Assembly: GCF_040529065.1 (NCBI RefSeq)
Contig: NZ_CP132343.1
Location: forward strand, 4,340,001 to 4,404,000
Reading direction: 5' to 3'
DNA from: Xanthomonas sacchari
GTDB taxonomy: Bacteria > Pseudomonadota > Gammaproteobacteria > Xanthomonadales > Xanthomonadaceae
Length of the DNA: 64,000 nt
Part shown: positions 9,965 through 18,238 of the stretch, piece after piece
Layout: each line of letters begins with the position of its first letter
Numbering within the stretch: the stretch's first letter is position 1
The notes under the pieces: generated by a model
What the model was told of the DNA's origin: nothing
Database searches by the model: none
What the model saw: the letters and a program-made list of their open reading frames with translations, nothing else
Made by a program: the position numbers and the translations under genes

Positions 9965-10007
9965 TTTCTTCACCTCCACAGCGTCTCGCGACGCAGGCCG
10001 AGGGGCA

Positions 10008-10481
10008 ATGAAAGAGAGCATTCTGGATGTCCTGCTGTACCTGTTCGAACACTATTTCAGCGAAGACGCGGATCCGGTCCGCGATCGCGACTCCCTCCAG
10101 AATGGCCTGATCCAGGCCGGTTTCAGCCCCACCGAGATCAGCAAGGCGTTCGACTGGCTCGACGCCCTGGCCGACCAGCGCCCGGCCGTGGCGCAGCCGC
10201 GCATCGACGGTCCGATCCGCATCTACCACGGCCCGGAACTGGACAAGCTCGACGTGGAATGCCGCGGCTTCCTGCTGTTCCTGGAGCAGCACGGCATCCT
10301 CGACAGCGACCAGCGCGAACTGGTGCTGGACCGGGCCATGGCCCTGGACCAGGACGAACTGGACCTGGACGACCTGAAGTGGGTGGTGCTGATGGTGCTG
10401 TTCAATCAACCCGGTGCCGAGGCGGCGTACGCGTGGATGGAAACGCAGATGTTCGTCGACGAGCCGGAGCCGGTCCACTGA
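10008..10481 (+). CDS. smg: Smg family protein (DUF494)
   Basis: 157 aa from the ATG at 10008 ([17 protein letters not shown]), the characteristic Smg N-terminus, with the acidic C-terminal half ([23 protein letters not shown]). Preceded by AGGGGCA as ribosome-binding site. Smg is a small conserved proteobacterial protein usually encoded between dprA and topA, as here. Its molecular function is not established. Confidence 0.93.
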   Translation: MKESILDVLLYLFEHYFSEDADPVRDRDSLQNGLIQAGFSPTEISKAFDWLDALADQRPAVAQPRIDGPIRIYHGPELDKLDVECRGFLLFLEQHGILDSDQRELVLDRAMALDQDELDLDDLKWVVLMVLFNQPGAEAAYAWMETQMFVDEPEPVH

Positions 10482-10502
10482 GCCGCTGACGGTCGCGCAC
10501 GG

Positions 10503-11222
10503 ATGCACGAAGACACCTCCCCATTGGCGGTCTGGTATTACGTCGATGCCGCCCGCGAGCGGCATGGGCCATTGCCGGCGTCGGCCCTGCTGGAACGCCT
10601 GCACGACGGCCGCCTGCAGCGCGACACCCTGGTCTGGCGCGAAGGCCTGCCGGAGTGGCGGCCGCTGCATGCGCTCGCCGCCGAACTGGGCCTGCCCGAG
10701 GCCCCCATCCCGCCACCGTTGCCGCCGCCGCTCCAGGCCGCCGCTCCCGCAGGCCCCGCGGCGGCCCCGCCACGCAGCGGCCTGTCCGGCTGCGCGATCA
10801 TGGCCATCGTCGGCGCCGTCGCCGGCGTGCTGCTGGTGGCCTTCCTCGGCATCGGCGCGGCGATCGCCCTGCCTGCCTACCAGGACTACATGGCACGCGC
10901 GAAGGTCGCGCAGGCGCTCGGCACCCTGGCGCCCTTGAAGGACCAGATCGGCGCGTTCACGGCGCAGGAGCACCGTTGCCCGGTGAACGGCGACACCGGC
11001 TTCGGGACGCCGCAGAGCTATGCCGGCGACGCCATCGCGCAGGTGCGGATCGGCCGCTTCGACAACGGCCACTGCGGCCTGGAAGCCACGCTGCACCTGC
11101 CCGGCACCAAGCGCCTGGATGGCAAAGCGCTGTGGCTGGACTACGATGAGCGCACGTCGGCCTGGAACTGCAGTTCCGACCTGGACGATCGCGTCCTGCC
11201 GGTCCACTGCCGCGGCGGCTGA
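10503..11222 (+). CDS. GYF_2-domain protein fused to a pilin-like helix
   Basis: 239 aa. Residues about 10-60 are a GYF_2/DUF4339 domain (WYYVDAARERHGPL, TLVWREGLPEWRPL). A Pro/Ala-rich linker follows (about 68-95), then a hydrophobic helix (about 97-123). It ends in IALPAYQDYMARAKVAQAL, almost the same as the end of the N-terminal helix of type IV pilins. The C-terminal region has four cysteines. The prepilin peptidase site (G before FTLIE) is missing, since the helix begins SGCAIMAIVG. It is probably anchored in the inner membrane with GYF in the cytoplasm and the pilin-like part outside. It starts 21 bp after smg and is followed by another GYF protein. Confidence 0.8.
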   Translation: MHEDTSPLAVWYYVDAARERHGPLPASALLERLHDGRLQRDTLVWREGLPEWRPLHALAAELGLPEAPIPPPLPPPLQAAAPAGPAAAPPRSGLSGCAIMAIVGAVAGVLLVAFLGIGAAIALPAYQDYMARAKVAQALGTLAPLKDQIGAFTAQEHRCPVNGDTGFGTPQSYAGDAIAQVRIGRFDNGHCGLEATLHLPGTKRLDGKALWLDYDERTSAWNCSSDLDDRVLPVHCRGG

Positions 11223-11261
11223 CCGGCGCACCGTTTTCGACTGCAACTCCCGGGGAACAGA

Positions 11262-12203
11262 ATGACTGAGTGGTACTACGCCGATGCGGCGCAGCAGCGC
11301 CATGGCCCGCTGGCGGCCGCCGACCTGCAACAGCGCTTCCAGCGCAGCGAGATCGGGCTGTCCACCCTGGTCTGGCGCGAAGGCCTGAGCGAATGGCGCA
11401 CCCTGGCCGAGTTCGTCGACGAGCTCAGCCTGGCCCAGGCGCCTCCCCCGGCACCTGCGCTGCCCCCCTCGGAGATCGGTACGGACGTGCCGCCGCCCGC
11501 CCCTCCCCCGGCCGTGCCCGACGCCTGGACCGCGCCCGCCGCGGCGGCGTCGCCCTACGCGGCGCCCAGCGCCATGCTGGACAGCGGCGCGCGGGTGGTC
11601 GGCGGCGGCGAGGTGGTGCAGGCCGGGTTCTGGAAGCGCGTGGCCGCCTACCTGATCGACGCGTTCCTGGTCGGCATCGTCTCCAACGTGATCCAGTTCG
11701 TGGTGATCCTCGGTTTCATGGGGGTCAACCGCGTCGGCAGCGAGCCCAACTTCACCTCCGCCGCCGGCATCATCATGTTGCTGATGATGTACCTGGTGCC
11801 GCTGGCGATCTCGGCGCTGTACTACGGCCTGTTCCACGCCTCCACCAAGCAGGCCACGCTGGGCAAGATGGCGGTCGGCATCAAGGTGGTGCGCACCGAT
11901 GGCAGCCGCATCACCGTGGCCCGCGGCATCGGCCGCTATTTCGGCTTCATGCTGAGCGGCCTGACCGTGGGCATCGGCTACCTGATGGCGGCCTTCACCG
12001 AGCGCAAGCAGGCCCTGCATGACATGCTCTGCGACACCCTGGTGGTGGACAAGTGGGCCTACACCGCCCACCCGGAATGGCAGCAGCGCAAGCTGGGCAC
12101 CGTCACTGTGGTGATTCTGTCGCTGTTCGGCCTGATGATGGCCGGCGCGCTGTTGGTGGTGATCCTGGCGATCGGCATGGCCGCCAAGGGCGGCTGGCAC
12201 TGA
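11262..12203 (+). CDS. GYF_2-domain protein with RDD membrane domain
   Basis: 313 aa. The N-terminal GYF_2 domain (WYYADAAQQRHGPL, STLVWREGLSEWRTL) is strikingly close to that of the preceding gene, so the two arose by duplication or domain sharing. After a Pro-rich linker (about 65-95) comes an RDD domain with AGFWKRVAAYLIDAFLVGI and later GKMAVGIKVVRTDGSRIT, with four predicted membrane helices, and a final helix near the C-terminus. RDD proteins include putative transporters, but no substrate is implied here. The GYF domain may bind proline-rich partners. Encoded 39 bp after the pilin-like GYF gene. Confidence 0.85.
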   Translation: MTEWYYADAAQQRHGPLAAADLQQRFQRSEIGLSTLVWREGLSEWRTLAEFVDELSLAQAPPPAPALPPSEIGTDVPPPAPPPAVPDAWTAPAAAASPYAAPSAMLDSGARVVGGGEVVQAGFWKRVAAYLIDAFLVGIVSNVIQFVVILGFMGVNRVGSEPNFTSAAGIIMLLMMYLVPLAISALYYGLFHASTKQATLGKMAVGIKVVRTDGSRITVARGIGRYFGFMLSGLTVGIGYLMAAFTERKQALHDMLCDTLVVDKWAYTAHPEWQQRKLGTVTVVILSLFGLMMAGALLVVILAIGMAAKGGWH

Positions 12204-12253
12204 GCCCGGCGGCCTCCGGGGGCCGCGCGGCGGCCCGTCAGGCCGGCGCCGGC

Positions 12254-12284
12254 TTGACAGCGGGAGCCGGACATGTCCACTAAT
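12254..12284 (+). promoter_or_regulatory. Candidate topA promoter
   Basis: A perfect TTGACA at 12254-12259 is followed 19 bp later by ACTAAT in an AT-rich patch (CACTAATAAATAA), unusual in this GC-rich sequence, upstream of topA. The spacing is slightly long. Confidence 0.3.
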
Positions 12285-12303
12285 AAATAAGCGCCGTTGC
12301 TGA

Positions 12304-12329
12304 ACGCCCGGGGGTTCCGCCCCGGGCGT
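12304..12329 (+). terminator. Strong stem-loop upstream of topA
   Basis: A 10-bp perfect GC-rich stem (12304-12313 with 12320-12329) and 6-nt loop, followed by a T/C-rich stretch (GGCTTCTCTG). It probably ends transcription from the GYF genes, or is a structured part of the topA leader. Confidence 0.5.
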
Positions 12330-12429
12330 CGGCTTCTCTGCGAGACCGCAACGCTTCACTAACCGGAGCAATTGCGCCACCCTACCGCCCCCAGGGCGTC
12401 CGCCCACGCCCATCGAAGCCCGACCCGCC

Positions 12430-14916
12430 ATGTCCAAGCACCTGCTCATCGTCGAATCGCCCGCCAAGGCCAAGACGATCAACAAATACCTCGGCAAGGA
12501 TTTCCACGTCCTGGCCTCGTATGGGCACGTGCGCGACCTGATCCCGAAGGAAGGCGCGGTGGATCCGGACGACGGCTTCGCGATGCGCTACGCGCTGATC
12601 GACAAGAACGAGAAGCACGTGGAGGCCATCGCCAAGGCGGCCAAGGCGGCCGAAGACATCTACCTGGCGACCGACCCGGACCGCGAGGGCGAGGCGATCA
12701 GCTGGCACATCGCCGAGATCCTGCAGGAGCGCGGCCTGCTCAAGGGCAAGCCGCTGCACCGGGTGGTGTTCACCGAGATCACCCCGCGCGCGATCAAGGA
12801 AGCGATGGCGCAGCCGCGGCAGATCGCCGGCGACCTGGTCGATGCGCAACAGGCGCGGCGCGCGCTGGACTACCTGGTCGGCTTCAACCTGTCGCCGGTG
12901 CTGTGGCGCAAGGTGCAGCGCGGCCTGTCCGCCGGCCGCGTGCAGTCGCCGGCGCTGCGCATGATCGTCGAGCGCGAGGAGGAGATCGAAGCCTTCGTCG
13001 CCCGCGAGTACTGGTCCATCGCGGCCGACTGCGCGCATCCCTCGCAGCACTTCAACGCCAAGCTGATCAAGCTCGACGGGCAGAAGTTCGAGCAGTTCAC
13101 CATCACCGACGGCGACACCGCCGAGGCCGCGCGCCTGCGCATCCAGCAGGCCGCGCAGGGCGCGCTGCACGTCACCGACGTGGCCAGCAAGGAGCGCAAG
13201 CGCCGCCCGGCGCCGCCGTTCACCACCTCGACCCTGCAGCAGGAAGCCTCGCGCAAGCTCGGCTTCACCACCCGCAAGACCATGCAGGTGGCGCAGAAGC
13301 TGTACGAAGGCGTGGCGATCGGCGACGAAGGCACGGTCGGCCTGATCTCGTACATGCGTACCGACTCGGTCAACCTGTCGCAGGACGCGCTGGCCGAGAT
13401 CCGCGACGTGATCGCCCGCGACTACGGCATCGCCTCGCTGCCGGACCAGCCCAACACCTACCAGACAAAGTCCAAGAACGCCCAGGAAGCGCACGAAGCG
13501 GTGCGCCCGACCTCGGCGCTGCGCACCCCGTCGCAGGTCGCCCGCTTCCTCACCGACGACGAGCGCAAGCTGTACGAACTGATCTGGAAGCGTGCGGTGG
13601 CCTGCCAGATGATCCCGGCCACGCTCAACACCGTGAGCGTGGACCTGTCGGCCGGCAGCGAGCACGTGTTCCGCGCCAGCGGCACCACCGTGGTGGTACC
13701 CGGCTTCCTGGCCGTGTACGAGGAAGGCAAGGACAACAAGAGCGCCGAGGACGAAGACGAGGGCCGCAAGCTGCCGGCGATGAAGCCCGGCGACCGCGTG
13801 CCGCTGGAACGCATCCTGGCCGAGCAGCACTTCACTCAGCCGCCGCCGCGCTACACCGAAGCGGCGCTGGTGAAGGCGCTGGAAGAGTACGGCATCGGCC
13901 GTCCCTCGACCTACGCCTCGATCATCCAGACCCTGCTGTTCCGAAAGTACGTGGAGATGGAGGGCCGCAGCTTCCGCCCGTCCGACGTCGGCCGCGCGGT
14001 CTCCAAGTTTCTGTCCAGCCACTTCACCCAGTACGTGGACTACGACTTCACCGCCAAGCTCGAAGACGAGCTGGACGCGGTCTCGCGCGGCGAGGAGGAG
14101 TGGATCCCGCTGATGTCGCGGTTCTGGGAACCGTTCAAGGAACTGGTCGAGGACAAGAAGGAATCGGTCGACCGTGCCGAAGCCAGCGGTGCGCGCGAGC
14201 TCGGCACCGACCCCAAGACCGGCAAGCCGGTGAGCGTGCGCCTGGGCCGCTTCGGGCCGTACGCGGCGATCGGCAGCACCGCCGAGGACGCCGAGGACAA
14301 GCCCAAGTTCGCCTCGCTGCGTCCCGGCCAGAGCATGCACACCATCACCCTGGAGGAGGCGCTGGAGCTGTTCCTGATGCCGCGCAGCCTCGGCCAGGAC
14401 AAGGGCGAGGAGGTCAGCGTCGGCATCGGCCGCTTCGGCCCGTTCGCCAAGCGCGGCAGCGTCTACGCTTCGCTGAAGAAGGAAGACGACCCCTACACCA
14501 TCGATCTGGCCCGCGCGGTGTTCCTGATCGAGGAGAAGGAAGAGATCGCGCGCAACCGCATCATCAAGGAATTCCCCGGCAGCGACATCCAGGTACTGAA
14601 CGGCCGCTTCGGCCCGTACATCAGCGACGGCAAGCTCAACGGCAAGATCCCCAAGGATCGCGAGCCGGCCACGCTGAGCCTGGACGAAGTGCAGAAGCTG
14701 CTGGAGGAAACCGGCAAGCCGGTGCGCAAGGGCTTCGGCGCCAAGAAGGCCGCCGCCAAGAAGGAAGCCGCGCCGAAGAAGAGCGCGGCGAAGAAGGCCG
14801 CCGCCGACGCCCCGGCCAAGCCGGCGGCGAAGAAAGCGGTCAAGAAGGTCGCGAAGAAAACCGCCAAGAAAGCGGTGAAGAAGGCCGCAAAGAAGACGGT
14901 GGCCAAGGGCGGCTGA
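12430..14916 (+). CDS. topA: DNA topoisomerase I
   Basis: 828 aa. The TOPRIM domain starts at once (HLLIVESPAKAKTINKYLG) with the acidic metal site TDPDREGEAISWH. The active-site tyrosine is Tyr308 in ISYMRTDSVNLS. Three to four short repeat domains follow the catalytic core (LGRFGPYAAIG, IGRFGPFAKRG, NGRFGPYISDG). No cysteine zinc fingers are present. The protein ends in about 80 residues of Lys/Ala repeats (AKKAAAKKE-type), a histone-like basic tail expected to bind DNA. It relaxes negative supercoils as a type IA enzyme. Confidence 0.97.
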   Translation: MSKHLLIVESPAKAKTINKYLGKDFHVLASYGHVRDLIPKEGAVDPDDGFAMRYALIDKNEKHVEAIAKAAKAAEDIYLATDPDREGEAISWHIAEILQERGLLKGKPLHRVVFTEITPRAIKEAMAQPRQIAGDLVDAQQARRALDYLVGFNLSPVLWRKVQRGLSAGRVQSPALRMIVEREEEIEAFVAREYWSIAADCAHPSQHFNAKLIKLDGQKFEQFTITDGDTAEAARLRIQQAAQGALHVTDVASKERKRRPAPPFTTSTLQQEASRKLGFTTRKTMQVAQKLYEGVAIGDEGTVGLISYMRTDSVNLSQDALAEIRDVIARDYGIASLPDQPNTYQTKSKNAQEAHEAVRPTSALRTPSQVARFLTDDERKLYELIWKRAVACQMIPATLNTVSVDLSAGSEHVFRASGTTVVVPGFLAVYEEGKDNKSAEDEDEGRKLPAMKPGDRVPLERILAEQHFTQPPPRYTEAALVKALEEYGIGRPSTYASIIQTLLFRKYVEMEGRSFRPSDVGRAVSKFLSSHFTQYVDYDFTAKLEDELDAVSRGEEEWIPLMSRFWEPFKELVEDKKESVDRAEASGARELGTDPKTGKPVSVRLGRFGPYAAIGSTAEDAEDKPKFASLRPGQSMHTITLEEALELFLMPRSLGQDKGEEVSVGIGRFGPFAKRGSVYASLKKEDDPYTIDLARAVFLIEEKEEIARNRIIKEFPGSDIQVLNGRFGPYISDGKLNGKIPKDREPATLSLDEVQKLLEETGKPVRKGFGAKKAAAKKEAAPKKSAAKKAAADAPAKPAAKKAVKKVAKKTAKKAVKKAAKKTVAKGG

Positions 14917-15203
14917 GCCGGCTCTGCGGATGACCGAGGGTGGCCCAATGCGCCACCTCGGATAGTACGAGCACGGCCGCTGAGCCGTCTTCTCGCGGTA
15001 CCCACGGCGTCTTTCAGCGCCTGAAGAACCGCGACACCGCGGCTGTCTGTGGGAGGGGCTTCAGCCCCGACGCGTTATCGGCATGGTGTCGGGCTGCCCC
15101 CCCTCCCACAGAAAGGCGAACGGCCGGAGACTTGCGAAAATCCCGAGTCCCGCCCATCCGACCCTCATTGTCCTTAGACGAGGACGTGCCGCATGATGCG
15201 CGC
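14917..15203. other. Intergenic region topA to tsaC-like gene
   Basis: 287 bp with no gene. It holds one degenerate REP pair at about 15046-15112 (GTGGGAGGGGCTTCAGCCCC type and its imperfect complement). Nothing else was recognised. Confidence 0.6.
15046..15112. repeat. REP pair (degenerate, GTGGGAGGG type)
   Basis: The left arm at 15046-15071 and right arm at 15088-15112 form an imperfect inverted pair around a 16-nt spacer. This is a variant of the GTAGGAGCGG repeats elsewhere in the window. Confidence 0.7.
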
Positions 15204-15764
15204 ATGACCGACCTGTCGCTGAGCCATGCCGTCGCCGTCCTGCGCCAGGGCGGCGTGATCGCCTACCCCACCGAAGCCGTGTGGGGCCTGGGCTGCGATC
15301 CGCACGACGAGACCGCCGTGACCCGCCTGCTGCGGATCAAGCAGCGGCCGGTGGACAAGGGCCTGATCGTGGTCGCCGCCGAACTGGATCCGCTGCGCCC
15401 GCTGCTGGACCTGTCGGCGTTACCAGCGGACCGGCTGGCCGCGGTGCTGGCCAGCTGGCCGGGACCGCACACCTGGATCCTGCCCGCCGCCGCGCACGCG
15501 CCGCCCTGGGTCACCGGTGCGCACCAGGGCATCGCCGTGCGGATCAGCGCGCATCCGCTGGTCGCTGCGCTGTGCCGCGCCTGGGGCGGCGCCCTGGTGT
15601 CGACCAGCGCCAACCGCGGCGGCGAGCCGCCGGCACGGCAGCGCAGCGAGCTGGACCCGCTGGTGCTGCGTGACCTCGATGGCCTGCTCGACGGCGAGAC
15701 CGGCGGCCTGGCCCAGCCGACCCCGATCCGCGACGCCGCCAGCGGCGAGATCCTGCGCGCCTGA
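15204..15764 (+). CDS. tsaC: L-threonylcarbamoyladenylate synthase, TsaC/YrdC type
   Basis: 186 aa from the ATG at 15204. A single YrdC domain with GVIAYPTEAVWGLGCDP, the basic IKQRPVDKGLIVV motif and STSANRGGEPPARQ. The enzyme makes threonylcarbamoyl-AMP from Thr, bicarbonate and ATP for t6A37 modification of ANN-decoding tRNAs. Its length matches the short TsaC class without the Sua5 domain. It stands alone between topA and a repeat array. A paralogue elsewhere in the genome could be the main enzyme. Confidence 0.9.
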   Translation: MTDLSLSHAVAVLRQGGVIAYPTEAVWGLGCDPHDETAVTRLLRIKQRPVDKGLIVVAAELDPLRPLLDLSALPADRLAAVLASWPGPHTWILPAAAHAPPWVTGAHQGIAVRISAHPLVAALCRAWGGALVSTSANRGGEPPARQRSELDPLVLRDLDGLLDGETGGLAQPTPIRDAASGEILRA

Positions 15765-15859
15765 GGCGCTGCTCTTCGGCACGGCACGCCTGTCGTCCAC
15801 CGTGTCGGCGTCTGGCGGCAACGGCGCGATGGAGCCACATGGGCACTTCGCGCACCGTA

Positions 15860-16378
15860 CCCTCACCCCAACCCCTCTCCCGGCGGGAGAGGGGCTAGCT
15901 GTTCCCTTCTCCCAATGGGAGAAGGTGGCCCGAAGGGCCGGATGAGGGTGCGGGCGCAGCCTCGTGCACTCAAATTACACGAGTCGCTTCGCGCCGGACC
16001 CTCACCCCCAACCCCTATCCCGACGGGAGAGGGCTAGCTGTTCCCTTCTCCCATTGGGAGAAGGTGGCCCGAAGGGCCGGATGAGAGTGCGGGCGCAGCC
16101 TCGTGCACTCAAACTACGCGAGTCGCTTCGCGCCGGACCCTCACCCCAACCCCTCTCCCGACGGGAGAGGGGCTAGCCGTTCCCTTCTCCCATTGGGAGA
16201 AGGTGGCCCGAAGGGCCGGATGAGGGTGCGGGCGCAGCCTGGTGCACTCAAACTACACGAGTCGCTTCGCGCCGGACCCTCACCCCTCTCCCGACGGGAG
16301 AGGGGCTAGCTGTTCCCTTCTCCCATTGGGAGAAGGTGGCCCGAAGGGCCGGATGAGGGTCGGGCGAAGCCTCGCAGC
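15860..16378. repeat. 139-bp tandem repeat array, four copies
   Basis: Units begin with CCCTCACCCC at 15860, 15999, 16138 and 16277, exactly 139 bp apart; the fourth is slightly shortened. Each unit has nested palindromes: CTCTCCCGACGGGAGAG, CTTCTCCCATTGGGAGAAG and GGCCCGAAGGGCC. Short in-frame ORFs recur only because the unit repeats, and they are not genes. Copies differ by a few substitutions. From 16379 to 16592 nothing is recognised. Confidence 0.9.
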
Positions 16379-16592
16379 GACAGAGCAACGCGCCAGTACT
16401 GCACGAGCGCGCCCTAGCCGAGGCCGGCGGCACCCTACAGCAGCTGCGAGGTGCTGCAGGAAGCACCCTGACCGACCCGCGGCCTGCCCGATGCGCGACA
16501 AGACCCCGCTGCGGCCCCACCCGCGCCATCGCGTCCTGTATCCCCGCTCGCCCGCCCTTTCCCTGGCCGCCCAAGGCGCGCAAGATGCGCGC

Positions 16593-17348
16593 ATGCGCCG
16601 CTTTCTTCGCCCGTTGCTGCTGCTGAGCCTGTCGTCCTGGATCGGTGCCGGCTGGGCGCAACAGACGCAGACGGTCAGCAGCGAAGGCAGCACCGGCTCG
16701 GTGCGCATCTACCGCTGCATCGCCGCCTCCGGCGCGGTCAGCCTGCAGAACGCGCCCTGCGAGAACGCGCGCCAGCAGCAGGTGCTGGACATGCAGCGTC
16801 CACGCGATCCGCCGCCGCGGCCGACCACCACCATCAGCACCGATCCGGCACGTGGCGAGGCCTCGCCGGCGCCGCTGCCGCAGCGGGAACTGCGCATCGT
16901 CAACGTGCAGCCGCCGCAGCCGATGTACGAATGCGTCACCCCGGAAGGCACGCGCTACACCAGCGACGACAACGCCGGCAATCCGCGCTGGGTGCCGCTG
17001 TGGGCCTACGGTTACGCCGAGGGCCCGTACGCGCGGCCGTCCGGGCGCGGCCCCGATGGCCGCTCGCCCGCCCCGCCGGGACCGCCTGCGCCCGGTGCAC
17101 CGCGCCCGCCCGGACCACCGCCGCCGGGGGTGGCCGCCGGCGCCGGCGTGATCGTGCCGGCCGGCAGCACGATGATCCGCGACACCTGCACGGCGCTGCC
17201 CGAGCAGGAGGTCTGTGCGCGCCTGAGTGATCGTCGCTGGGAGCTGATCCGTCGCTACAACAGCGCACTGCAGAGCGAGCGCCGCGCGATGGAGACCGAA
17301 CAGCGCGGCATCGACGCGCGCCTGACACGCGACTGCGGCGGCACCTGA
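16593..17348 (+). CDS. Secreted DUF4124-like protein, Pro-rich
   Basis: 251 aa from MRRFLRPLLLLSLSS. A signal peptide of about 24 residues ends at GWAQ. A DUF4124-like motif follows (VRIYRCIAASGAVSLQNAPC), a pattern seen in many xanthomonad envelope proteins and resembling a small cysteine-paired beta domain. A second cysteine module (YECVTPEGTRYTSDDNAGNP) follows a Pro-rich linker, then a long Pro/Gly-rich segment (about 150-185). The C-terminal charged helix contains three more cysteines. Its TGA overlaps the ATG of the next gene (TGATG), so the two are translationally coupled. The function is unknown. Confidence 0.75.
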   Translation: MRRFLRPLLLLSLSSWIGAGWAQQTQTVSSEGSTGSVRIYRCIAASGAVSLQNAPCENARQQQVLDMQRPRDPPPRPTTTISTDPARGEASPAPLPQRELRIVNVQPPQPMYECVTPEGTRYTSDDNAGNPRWVPLWAYGYAEGPYARPSGRGPDGRSPAPPGPPAPGAPRPPGPPPPGVAAGAGVIVPAGSTMIRDTCTALPEQEVCARLSDRRWELIRRYNSALQSERRAMETEQRGIDARLTRDCGGT

Positions 17349-17992
17349 TGCGCCGTGCGTTCTACCTGATTGCGTTGCTGACGTGTGCCGGCGCTGCGAG
17401 CGCCGAACCGGTGGTGTTCTATCGCTGCACCGACGCGCAGGACAACCTGACCATCCAGAACCAGCCCTGTCCCAAGGGCATGCGCCAGCAGAAGAAGATC
17501 ATGCAGGGCGTGAGCAGCGCCGCACTGCCGACCACGCTCGCGTCCAAGCCCGCGCCATCGCCGCCCCCGGCGAGCGCCACGAACGATGCCACGCCTGCGG
17601 ACGCGCCGGCCCCGGCCGATACCGCGGCGGCTGCACCGCCACCGCCTCCAAAGCTGCCACCGCCATCGCTGTACACCTGCACCACCCGCGAGAAATCGTC
17701 CTACATCGGCGAGGTCGCCGAACCGCCGCCGCGTTGCGTGCCGCTGCACACGACGGACCTGGATGGGGGCCCCAACCAGGCCGGCGGCAGCGCCTGCGAA
17801 GTGCTGCGCGACCAGTGCCAGCCGCTGCCCGCCGAGCAATTGTGCGATGCCTGGAAGAACTACGTGGCTGAAGCGGAGACGCACTGGCGCTTCGCCGTGC
17901 CCGAGCATGCCGAAACGCTGCACGCGGAGTTCGAACGCCGCCAGCACCTGCTCGAGGCCAGCAACTGCGGCGTAGAGCCGCCCACGCCGTAA
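17348..17992 (+). CDS. Secreted DUF4124-like protein, paralogue of the upstream gene
   Basis: 214 aa. A signal peptide of about 20 residues (MRRAFYLIALLTCAGAASAE), then VVFYRCTDAQDNLTIQNQPC, the same Cys-containing module as the upstream protein. A Pro/Ala linker (about 55-105) precedes a second module YTCTTREKSSYIGE and a Cys-containing C-terminal helix. Domain order matches the upstream gene, so they are tandem paralogues in one coupled operon. Both should be periplasmic. No enzyme motif is visible and the role is unknown. Confidence 0.75.
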   Translation: MRRAFYLIALLTCAGAASAEPVVFYRCTDAQDNLTIQNQPCPKGMRQQKKIMQGVSSAALPTTLASKPAPSPPPASATNDATPADAPAPADTAAAAPPPPPKLPPPSLYTCTTREKSSYIGEVAEPPPRCVPLHTTDLDGGPNQAGGSACEVLRDQCQPLPAEQLCDAWKNYVAEAETHWRFAVPEHAETLHAEFERRQHLLEASNCGVEPPTP

Positions 17993-18027
17993 TCCATCTC
18001 GCTCGCGTGTGGGTGTGCGCCTGGTTG

Positions 18028-18097
18028 CGTAGGAGCGGCTTCAGCCGCGACCGGGCGTTACCGGGAAAGCCCGGTCGCGGCTGAAGCCGCTCCTACG
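18028..18097. repeat. REP pair (REPIN-like hairpin), 29-bp arms
   Basis: The arms at 18028-18056 and 18069-18097 are perfect 29-bp reverse complements of the GTAGGAGCGGCTTCAGCC type, separated by 12 nt. They lie between the convergent DUF4124 operon and the SDR gene. Confidence 0.9.
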
Positions 18098-18141
18098 GAT
18101 TACCCCGCAGCCGATCCACCGCGGTAAGCGCGCACACACCT

Positions 18142-18165
18142 TGTGGGAGGGACTTCAGTCCCGAC
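18142..18165 (+). repeat. Single REP-like sequence (GTGGGAGGGACTTCAG type)
   Basis: A solitary copy of the second repeat subtype, with an internal palindrome GGGACTTCAGTCCC. The same subtype recurs at 61798 and, inverted, at 62845. Confidence 0.8.
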
Positions 18166-18238
18166 GACATACGCCCGGGGCCTCCTGCACTGCGCCTTTC
18201 GGCCGGCGCCCGGCGCGCACGCCGCCGCCACTCAGCCG

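Noticed and set aside
15964-16309. Repeated short ORFs beginning MHSNYTSRFAPD
   Set aside because: They recur every 139 bp only because the repeat unit recurs. They are not genes.
15860-16378. Tandem repeats considered as a CRISPR array
   Set aside because: The unit is 139 bp with no spacer of constant length between identical repeats, and no cas genes are present.
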